From contig NW_004191876.1 in the NCBI RefSeq assembly GCF_000330505.1, forward strand, positions 4,826 through 68,825: a DNA stretch of 64,000 nt, read 5' to 3'. This document shows, piece by piece, positions 54,701 to 61,715 of the stretch; within the stretch, counting starts at the first letter, position 1, and every line of letters begins with the position of its first letter. Both the position numbers and the translations under genes were made by a program. Source of the DNA: Entamoeba invadens IP1. Lineage: Eukaryota; Evosea; Mastigamoebida; Endamoebidae. The notes beneath the pieces are model-generated. The model ran no database searches. It saw only the letters and a list, made by a program, of their open reading frames with translations, and was not told the origin of the DNA.

Positions 54701-56943
54701 ACGAAGATGGAAGTTGCGAAAACAAAAACTGTTTGAACACGACAAGTCCTGAAATGTTGTGTGAAGCGTGTGCGGAGGGGTATGTGTTAGATTTGGGAGG
54801 GCACTGCGTCCCATTCCAACAAAATTGTTTGTATTACAACAACGATAAATGTCTTGCTTGTGAGAGTCCGTATTACATGACGAATGGAGGGTGTTATACA
54901 CACATATCCAATTGTATTGATTTGCAACAGTCTGGCTGTTTTAGATGTAAGGACGGGTTTTATTTGAACGAAGAATATGTCTGCGTCGCGTGTGACAAGA
55001 ATTGTAAAACGTGCAGTGGGACTGCAACACATTGCCAGTCGTGTTATGACAATACCTATCTGAATGAGAACACGTGCATCACATCAACAGTGTTAAATAA
55101 CACATGTCAAAAGTACACGATCAATGGTATTTGTGTGCGGTGCATCGACAAATATTACTTGGACAACGTCACGTGCTCGAAGTGTATGGATGAGTGTGGG
55201 ACGTGCAACGAACCCGACTCTTGTTTGGTGTGCGATTATAACCGATTTATGAGTGTCAACGGAAAGTGCTTACTCCAGAGCTTAATTCATGACTGTGCTG
55301 TTGATATATCCGTGTCACACGGATGCACAGAATGTAAAAATGGGAGTTTTCTGCATGAGAGAATGTGTACTCCATGTCAAGACAATTGTATGTTGTGCTC
55401 CGACTTGAATTCGTGTCAAATGTGTCATGACAATTTTGTGTATAAGAAAGGGGAGTGTACGTCGTATGCGACAATTAAGAAATGTTCTTCTGCAAAAGGC
55501 AATAAATGCGACAAATGTTCGTTCTGGTACAAACCAAGCCCTGATGGGTTATACTGTGAGTCGACTCCGGTATGGTGGGTCATCATGTTATGTGTAGTTG
55601 TAGGGGTGTTCATGTTTGTAGTGATATTAGTGATGATTATTTGGATGACAATTGTTGTTCTACGGAATGCGATTCGCAACAAGGCACTGGACAAAATGGT
55701 TTTCAGTCTTAAAAACGATAAGAACTTAACAGTCAATTTAGTCGAGAATGTCTTCACTGGAACCAAAGAACTTGTTTTTGAAGCAGAAGAACATTTGGTA
55801 CCAGTGAACGTGCCAAGTGTGACGAGTTTTGTCATTGGTAATTACGGGAAGAGTGCTGTTCGTATTCAAATGAAGAACAAGACTGTGGAAGACAAGTACA
55901 CAATTGTGGTTCAACCCGAAGTCGTTATTTTGAAGAGGAAACAGGGGTGCAAATTCACTGTTACACTGAGCCCGGTGTGTTCGTGTAAGGTGAACGACTG
56001 CATTTCTATATCTATTAACAACTTTAAAACAACTAAAGGGGTGGGTGTCACCATACCAATTCATGCGGAGACTGTGATGTCGACGAGTCTTGACCAAAGT
56101 GAAATTAGCATCTCAAAGCAAATTGGCGAAGGGTCCTTTGGAAAGGTATTTAAAGGTGTTTTTAGAGGCAATGAAGTTGCTGTCAAAATAATGAAACAAA
56201 TCAACATAGAAGCGTCGACGATAGAAGAGTTTGAGAAGGAAGTTGCGATGTTGGACAAATTCAGATGCGACTATATCATTCACTTCTATGGGAGTGTGCG
56301 GTCCAAAATGAACATTGGTATCGTCACTGAATTTGCACCACTGGGGTGTTTGAGGGATCACTTCTACAAAAGTGTCCCCGCCGAAATGGTGCGAATCAAA
56401 ATTATGTTGGACATTGCAAAGGCTTTACAGTACTTGCATGAGAGTGGGATCTTACATCGAGACATTAAACCAGACAATGTCTTGGTGTTCGATTTAAATA
56501 AAGTAGCCACCGTCAATGGTAAACTCACTGATTTTGGATCATCGCGAAATATCAATTTGTTGATGACTAACATGACCTTCACAAAAGGTGTTGGCACCCC
56601 AGTGTATATGCCACCTGAGATGTTTGGCAATATGAAGTACAAAACAGAAGCAGACATTTATGCGTATGGAGTCACTTTACTTGAAGGCATTAAGTGGCGC
56701 GAGTGCTTTGAAGGCAATCAATTCAAGTACACGTGGCAGATTGCAGAGTTCGTTAACAAAGGGAATCGTCCACCCCGTCCTTCAGAAGTCCGTGAAGACA
56801 TCTTTACATTAGTAGAAGAGTGTTGGGCACACGACACCAAGAAGCGCCCACCAATTCATATTGTAGTCGAGCGTCTTGACTCTTTCATGAGAAGTGCACA
56901 AGAACCCAAACAAGAACTTCAGAACGAAGTTCCTTCCGTTTAA
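51784..56943 (+). CDS. Large TMK receptor kinase, 1719 aa
   Basis: This type I receptor kinase starts at the ATG at 51784 with a signal peptide (LLVLLFIVGIHAASQ). Residues about 20-810 form an ectodomain of many short repeats that look like a parallel beta-solenoid (recurring MxDxSxxxI and similar), ending near LFGIFKNGVLSC. Residues about 812-1258 are CxxC furin-like repeats. A membrane helix follows (about 1262-1290, VIMLCVVVGVFMFVVILVMI). The beta-sandwich-like juxtamembrane domain (about 1300-1435) precedes the kinase domain (about 1442-1705). The kinase carries GEGSFGKVF, the lysine in VAVKIM, HRDIKPDNVL, DFGSS and PPE (MPPEMF) in place of APE. It should be active. Its plan matches the minus-strand gene at 32344-39491, but with a shorter cysteine array. 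The gene has no intron. Confidence 0.92.
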   Translation: MLLVLLFIVGIHAASQCVPISPYCRDGYKINGITAIEKYGCGEVLVYDSFTLTKDCVSKFETPPVLLVAEGDVIELTLEQGLFDTAGGIHFNKNTHVTLKEEQNIFAFPTIIFDSSVEVIFTKDITLRNINTTLLTSQIFRIFGSATIIDSEIYLNGASVYSKNTIHFIGTKLFLFNSASLVTPIIEFESCQFDLNSHINSYPTKTLLASTKVIFSGNSSAIIPSKTTITTNDVIITDTAMVYYSRLDNINDKKINFMLTKEGRMSVSGLILMKDTQLSVSDDAVCNIEKDGTVSLKFKETYYDGGFLIQDNGIINVYGTAQSVYNITMKGRGRMNVLADTTTNGVVGITRLDINMFDNSCIHVGNDTAFEVVNLIMHDNALLELTERFVMYYIFIFEVEGMNVVMYNNSHIVYNLTYGRSLVEMANTKMYDDSVIDIYTTIRTVFYSVSMAGRSRVNIHEGSNITMAQFTMTEESVFDMRDYTRVMISTLAVCKTCVFKKAAKSILTERCTDTNYDNDDCLFDESIWTFDGFAVDATDRQSGYSVINMYVSTLTFNQETLEGALLPTDHCTDLFSITSEIEELPFQLSNPQILSLMDGYLIRYCPVNVTETETFCRLIGTTWNDDHLYHAEYPFAQVHCPYAGVKIISEVDEVYIGDFGVEAYFLNNTKVIFTTKASLKRNVTGKVQEVTFPTGLTLKPSCDTIETVEVISEKDGAYSYTQTCTVKTTPKGEQIKGSIVMDSVEYNVKADSAFVIYTGNQITPNTLIVNVSTEVIVISDIGFIIPTSNSSELCLFGIFKNGVLSCNQKRFLECGDGYFPKVSECIVCTVTNCIRCTETTCLLCKEGYIMTNGSCVDKQSTCLKSKLNRCFNCNQGYSLEDGVCYQESPLANCLVSTYGYCTSCDYVNRYVSRNGSCVYKDQAKLLSRYDVITCMTKYTLRQGECVPCSGLFTHCNTCSDILCTECEEGYVVNEDGSCENKNCLNTTSPEMLCEACAEGYVLDLGGHCVPFQQNCLYYNNDKCLACESPYYMTNGGCYTHISNCIDLQQSGCFRCKDGFYLNEEYVCVACDKNCKTCSGTATHCQSCYDNTYLNENTCITSTVLNNTCQKYTINGICVRCIDKYYLDNVTCSKCMDECGTCNEPDSCLVCDYNRFMSVNGKCLLQSLIHDCAVDISVSHGCTECKNGSFLHERMCTPCQDNCMLCSDLNSCQMCHDNFVYKKGECTSYATIKKCSSAKGNKCDKCSFWYKPSPDGLYCESTPVWWVIMLCVVVGVFMFVVILVMIIWMTIVVLRNAIRNKALDKMVFSLKNDKNLTVNLVENVFTGTKELVFEAEEHLVPVNVPSVTSFVIGNYGKSAVRIQMKNKTVEDKYTIVVQPEVVILKRKQGCKFTVTLSPVCSCKVNDCISISINNFKTTKGVGVTIPIHAETVMSTSLDQSEISISKQIGEGSFGKVFKGVFRGNEVAVKIMKQINIEASTIEEFEKEVAMLDKFRCDYIIHFYGSVRSKMNIGIVTEFAPLGCLRDHFYKSVPAEMVRIKIMLDIAKALQYLHESGILHRDIKPDNVLVFDLNKVATVNGKLTDFGSSRNINLLMTNMTFTKGVGTPVYMPPEMFGNMKYKTEADIYAYGVTLLEGIKWRECFEGNQFKYTWQIAEFVNKGNRPPRPSEVREDIFTLVEECWAHDTKKRPPIHIVVERLDSFMRSAQEPKQELQNEVPSV

Positions 56944-57016
56944 ACCATTGTATAAAACACATATTATGTAATGAAACAATAACAAATGAAACATAGCTTC
57001 AATGAATAGATGTATC

Positions 57017-58126
57017 TTAAAGCATAGGAACCATATCACCCATCGAGCGTCTGAAGAAATCACAACTCTTCGGATCCATCTTACAAGTGACATCAAGAAC
57101 GTCTCGATATTTTGCGATTGCTTGATAGTTATGTTCAAACTTCTTCGCCATTCCCTTCACAGTCTTTCTTACCATCTTTCCTTCGATTCTCTTCTCCAAG
57201 TTCTTCTTCAACTGATCTTGCTTCTTATTATATCTTCTCATGATCTTCTTCGAGATGTGTTTGACCTTTCCGTGTAATTTCATCGCAAGCTTCTTACATG
57301 TCTTCTTCCCAAGTCTCATTCTCTTGCAAATTCTCTTGATCATTCGTGCAGTTTGTTTTTGGAATCGCTTTGCGTTGTATTTGTTCTTCTCTGCGATACG
57401 CCCGATTTTCATGTCAGCGATGTTCAAGGCCTTCAGAACCTTTTTCTCCAAACCGACTCTTCTCTTTGCTTTCAAAATTCGCTTGACCATCTTATGTGCC
57501 TTCTTGGCCGCAATTAATTGAGTGAAGTGCTTTCCTTCTCTCACGGCAGTCTTGACTATCATCTTTCTGATTCGTTTTGATTGTTCGACAAGTGCTTTCA
57601 ATTCGGTCGTTAACTCTTGTTTCTTCTTCGGGTCTTGTTCCTTTTGAATCAATTCGATTTTCATCACTATTTGCTTCTTCAGTCCTTTAAAGATTCTTCT
57701 GTTCGTGTCCATACGAGAAGACGCGCGAAGTACTTTCGCTTGAATTGCTGCGACTGAGCGAATGTGAAGCTGTTTTTGTAATGTGCGTTTAGCGCGTTTC
57801 AATCGCAAATAGTCTCTGTAGCGGTGGCCATTCGACTCTTTCATTCGCGACATCCGTTTTGCTTTGCGTTGTTGCTTGCGTTGCCACTTTCTCATTTGAC
57901 GTCTCCACTGTTTATACCAGTGGCGCTGTAACCACCAATTTCGTTTCGCATACCAATGCTTGTGTGCATGTTTGGGCTTGTCCTCCAACTCAAACTCCTC
58001 CGTGTTGTCCTCTAAAGTTGTAGCGTCTTCAACCAAAACATCTTCTTCGAGCTCAGATGAACTCACCGAAGTCGATGATACACAAGTTATGTACAGAGCA
58101 ATTAATAACCAAACGAGTGCCCTCAT
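57017..58126 (-). CDS. Secreted, extremely basic protein, 369 aa
   Basis: The family is not recognised. An ATG at 58126 opens a clear signal peptide (RALVWLLIALYITCVSS). An acidic segment follows (ELEEDVLVEDATTLEDNTEE, about residues 25-50), then an aromatic-basic stretch (HWYAKRNWWLQRHWYKQWRR). From there almost to the end the chain is helical and crowded with Lys and Arg, including RKQQRKAKRMSRMK and KRICKRMRLGKKTCKKLAMK. Only a few Cys occur. The layout, with an acidic leader before a strongly cationic body, recalls a propeptide masking a basic mature domain. Possible roles are binding to anionic surfaces, nucleic acids or the cyst wall, all inference. GAACTTCAAA lies exactly 15 nt before the start. 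Confidence 0.8.
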   Translation of the reverse strand: MRALVWLLIALYITCVSSTSVSSSELEEDVLVEDATTLEDNTEEFELEDKPKHAHKHWYAKRNWWLQRHWYKQWRRQMRKWQRKQQRKAKRMSRMKESNGHRYRDYLRLKRAKRTLQKQLHIRSVAAIQAKVLRASSRMDTNRRIFKGLKKQIVMKIELIQKEQDPKKKQELTTELKALVEQSKRIRKMIVKTAVREGKHFTQLIAAKKAHKMVKRILKAKRRVGLEKKVLKALNIADMKIGRIAEKNKYNAKRFQKQTARMIKRICKRMRLGKKTCKKLAMKLHGKVKHISKKIMRRYNKKQDQLKKNLEKRIEGKMVRKTVKGMAKKFEHNYQAIAKYRDVLDVTCKMDPKSCDFFRRSMGDMVPML

Positions 58127-58141
58127 TTATAGAAAAATATA

Positions 58142-58151
58142 TTTGAAGTTC
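58142..58151 (-). promoter_or_regulatory. GAACTTCAAA core promoter element
   Basis: The minus strand reads GAACTTCAAA, ending 15 nt before the ATG at 58126, as in the genes at 42510 and 50029. Confidence 0.5.
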
Positions 58152-58698
58152 TTTTCTTTTCAAGTTTCCTTGATTTTTTAATTTTTTTTTATCAGTCTTG
58201 TTCTGTTATTTTCGAGTTTGCTCTTTTTATACTTTTTTTTTCGTTCTGTTGTTGAGTTATTTATATTTGTATAATATATTTACTAGATTGTTACTATAGT
58301 TTTGGTAGTAAAAGATAAAATAAACCAAAAAAATGGTGTCGATGAAAAATTGAATAAAATAATAAAACTATATGTTTATGGTTAAATTATCATATAAAAA
58401 TAGTTCAATCACAAACAGTTGAATGTAGTAAAATATAGTTTTGATATGGTTTAATACAACAACCCTAACTTTTTTTTTGGTATAAAAAGAAATAGCTTTA
58501 AACAAAAATCACGTTAAACACTCGGCTTGATATTGCACACAAAAAATATTTTTTGAATGAGTAAGATAGCCGTAGATAAGAAGAGTGCTACTAGCTTTTT
58601 GCTTATGCAAAAGTGCTAGTTAACTCTTAACATCTTATTATTTGTTCTTTTTTATTTTAATCTGGTAATTTATTTGTTTTTAGTTTAATTTTGTTTTA
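58152..58698. other. Intergenic region left of the foldback element
   Basis: AT-rich and without a gene. A long imperfect hairpin lies at 58581-58628. Confidence 0.5.
58581..58628 (+). repeat. Imperfect hairpin
   Basis: AAGAGT, ACTAGC and TTTTTGC pair in turn with GCAAAAG, GCTAGT and ACTCTT around a TTAT loop, with small internal mismatches. It may be a small structured RNA or a degenerate foldback; no RNA family is recognised. Confidence 0.45.
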
Positions 58699-58997
58699 CA
58701 GTTAGTTCGGATTCAAATGAAACAAGTCTCATAATAAATTGAATTTGTCTCAAAACAAATTAAAATTGCACCTATATTCAATTTTGTTTCAAAACAATAA
58801 AAATTTGTCTCATTACTTTGTAATTTGTCCCAATAAAAAACAAAAGTGTTTCAAAATGATATAATGTTTCAAAATAATATTAAAATGTCCTAAAAGTAAA
58901 AAAATTTGTCTCATAAATGTGTAATTTTGTTCGATAAAGATTGTAACACTCTTTAAAAAATAATAAAAATATACACACATACTCTCTTTTGATAAAA
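58699..58997 (+). repeat. Foldback left arm with about 20-nt phased boxes
   Basis: The G of each TGTYYCA-like box lies at 58706, 58726, 58747, 58768, 58786, 58807, 58827, 58848, 58866, 58887, 58908 and 58929, a mean spacing of about 20 nt. The outermost and innermost boxes read GTTCGGA and GTTCGAT instead. Confidence 0.85.
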
Positions 58998-59568
58998 GGA
59001 TTTTGAAATTAAATAATTAATAACACTTTAAAAAATCAAAACTTGCTTTTAAATAATGAACAACTTAAAAAATATGTTACTTTAAGAAATTGTAAAATTT
59101 GTTCGTGAAGTTCGAACAATTTTTTGTTTTTTAAATTATCAATTAGATTAAATACAACTTGGTGAGTTACCATCATAAAATGCTTTTGAAAGCAACACAT
59201 GCAAATAACAACAACTTTACTACCAACAACACAAACTCCAATAATAACATCGAAACCTTAAAAACTTGATGTGTAAGCGGCACACAATTATTTTTCCGTC
59301 TTTATTAAAAACTTTATATAAAAAGTATATTAACGATGTATCACTAAATATTTAAAAACATAAATTTTATTGAGATAATACTAAGTCATATAAACAAGAG
59401 TAAAATAACAATATTCAATATGCTATTGAATATAACCGGAAGTTTCAAGTAGATGATAATAATTTGAAAAATGTGTTGATTATTTCATTAGACTAGTCGC
59501 GTTAAAATTACTCGCTCGAGGTGTTCTTTAAGTATTTTTTAGTTGTAAATATAAATTAAACATTAAAG

Positions 59569-59867
59569 TTTTATCAAAAGAGAGTATGTGTGTATATTTT
59601 TATTGTTTTTTAAAGAGTGTTACAATCTTTATCGAACAAAATTACACATTTATGAGACAAATTTTTTTACTTTTAGGACATTTTAATATTATTTTGAAAC
59701 ATTATATCATTTTGAAACACTTTTGTTTTTTATTGGGACAAATTACAAAGTAATGAGACAAATTTTTATTGTTTTGAAACAAAATTGAATATAGGTGCAA
59801 TTTTAATTTGTTTTGAGACAAATTCAATTTATTATGAGACTTGTTTCATTTGAATCCGAACTAACTG
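59569..59867 (-). repeat. Foldback right arm
   Basis: This is the inverted copy of 58699-58997; the one difference noticed is ATAATAAAAAT against ACAATAAAAAT near 59607. Confidence 0.88.
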
Positions 59868-60344
59868 TAAAATAGAATTAAAAAAATTAACGAGTTTTTT
59901 ACTCAAATAAAAATAAAAATTAGTTTGAAACAAGAAATATAATTTAAAACGTTCGAATAAGATATAAAAATGAATAAAAAGAACTCGTTAATTAACAATG
60001 TCAAGAAACTAAAAAATGTAGTTTTCAAGCTATTAAATCTTGTATACTTCAATTAATGGTGTTTTGTTGCATACCATTATGATCTTTGTTTTTATTACAG
60101 TTGTATGATAAATTACAATAAGCTATTCTTCCTTTAAAAGATATGAAAAGATAAACAAATGAAATAATACCCAATTTCCAGTAACAAAAACATATGAGCT
60201 AAAAATGACTGACGTCGTGGCGCATTTATTTGCTTTGTAAAAAGTGCTATATTTATAGTAGTAAACTTCTAGTAATTATGATTTGGAAACCAATAATTTA
60301 AAATGTGCCATTAAAAGAAATGCTGTGTGATCTTGTGATATCAG
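59868..60344. other. AT-rich intergenic region
   Basis: No gene or repeat is recognised. Confidence 0.5.
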
Positions 60345-61280
60345 ATGGAGGCCATATTAAATAAAATCATTTTCCAATGCACAGCGTTTAAAAACAAACT
60401 GCCCGACTATATTCGAGCTCAAAACATTACTTATATCAAAGATAGAGAAGATATCCCAATTGCAGAGAGAATCAAAGTGGCTGAGGAGAATTTGGAACAT
60501 TTTAACGACTACCATGCGAAAGGTGAGGCAGTTAAAGGAGACTTGAACGACCTCCGCTTGGACTTGGACGCATTGATGCACGAATTGAGTGAAGAAGTTA
60601 GGAAGTATGAAGACAAAGAAGGATCTTATAACACATTGATAGACACACTGGTCTATTTGGAACAAAAAAAGGCACAACAAGAAAAACAAATTCTTCAAAC
60701 CCAAATTGATGAAATCGACAGCACTTTCCGAGTCAAAGAGAAGTCTTTAGAAACGAAGAAAAAGCAGATTTCTATCAACGGAACACTCGACGAAGAAGAA
60801 GTCAGTAAAATCAAAGAGTGGAGTGGCAAGAATGTGACGAATGTCCTCTTCGATTCAAACGTCGACGACTGGGGGACAAGTGCTGTTTTCAATAGAAAAG
60901 TTGTTGGGCGTAAAGAAGTGGTCGTTGTCGTTGAAGACATGAAAGGAAACAAATTTGGGGGCGTCATATTTAAAACAATTCAAGCGGAAGACTTGAACAC
61001 GGCAGATCCACAAGCATTCGCGTTTGTATTAAAAACTAAAGGAAAGATCAAAGGAGCATCTAAGTTCAAAATATTGGAGGCACATACTAATTATGCTTTT
61101 GGATGTTATAAGGACGACCATCCTCGACTCTTTTATATCACGAATTGTATATTCGTGATGAAAAGAGGAGAGGAGGGAAGTAATTGCATATCAGGAATCA
61201 CTGAAATCCCGGTCAAAACCAATTTCTGTGGGGGAGTTAACTTCACTCCAAAAAGAATTCTTGTCTTCCAACTCCATTGA
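60345..61280 (+). CDS. Coiled-coil and TLDc-like domain protein, 311 aa
   Basis: The protein starts at the ATG at 60345. Residues about 20-150 are charged and helical, with heptad-like coiled coil (RKYEDKEGSYNTLIDTLVYL, then EQKKAQQEKQILQTQIDEID). Residues about 155-311 resemble the TLDc fold common in Entamoeba proteins: IKEWSGKNVTNVLFDSNVDD, VVVVVEDMKGNKFGGVIFKT, QAFAFVLKTKGKIKG, and a final GGVNFTPKRILVFQL. TLDc domains occur in oxidation-resistance and V-ATPase-regulating proteins; the Entamoeba branch has no assigned role. There is no signal peptide or membrane helix. The domain call rests on the pattern GxxFGG and the strand order. Confidence 0.75.
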   Translation: MEAILNKIIFQCTAFKNKLPDYIRAQNITYIKDREDIPIAERIKVAEENLEHFNDYHAKGEAVKGDLNDLRLDLDALMHELSEEVRKYEDKEGSYNTLIDTLVYLEQKKAQQEKQILQTQIDEIDSTFRVKEKSLETKKKQISINGTLDEEEVSKIKEWSGKNVTNVLFDSNVDDWGTSAVFNRKVVGRKEVVVVVEDMKGNKFGGVIFKTIQAEDLNTADPQAFAFVLKTKGKIKGASKFKILEAHTNYAFGCYKDDHPRLFYITNCIFVMKRGEEGSNCISGITEIPVKTNFCGGVNFTPKRILVFQLH

Positions 61281-61715
61281 TTTTCTGTGTGTTTTAACGG
61301 AGTTATAAGTCTTTAATTTTATGACATTTTTTGGTTGGATGTATTGGAATATGACGATTTGATTGTTGATATCATTGAAACTATAATTTATAAATAAGCT
61401 GTTCTATTTCATTTATAATTTAAAAAAATGGAAATATTGTACTTGTTGAATATAAAGTTTGTTTTGGAGAAAGATAACTATAAGTATAATAAAAAAAATT
61501 AAAAATATAGTTTTATTTGAGATACTAATAACATGTTTCTATTTGAATAAATAGACAGTAATGCAGACAGTGTCTGGGTATATTTAATGTAGTCAAAAGT
61601 AAGAGATGGCACTTGTGATAGCGAAGAAAGAGTGTAGAATAGTCATCACAAAAGTGTTTGAATAGAAATTAGTATTAAGATAACAAATGGAATAAAAGAA
61701 GGTATAAACTTTAAA
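61281..61715. other. AT-rich intergenic region before the acyl-CoA synthetase gene
   Basis: A GTATAAACTTTAAA stretch immediately before the ATG at 61716 may be the promoter core. No gene is seen. Confidence 0.5.

Larger units (their letters stand above)
58699..59867. mobile_element. TA-flanked foldback element with 299-bp arms
   Basis: The element begins CAGTTAGTTCGGATTCAAAT and ends in its inverse. TA lies on both sides (58697-58698 and 59868-59869). The arms 58699-58997 and 59569-59867 are equal in length and differ, by eye, at a single position. Each arm consists of about twelve boxes related to TTGTCTCATAA spaced 18-21 nt apart. The 571-bp centre is AT-rich and encodes nothing visible. 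CAGT ends and TA duplication fit the pogo/mariner group, but the arms are far longer than the TIRs of the pogo elements at 9074 and 13302. It must be moved by a transposase made elsewhere. Confidence 0.88.
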
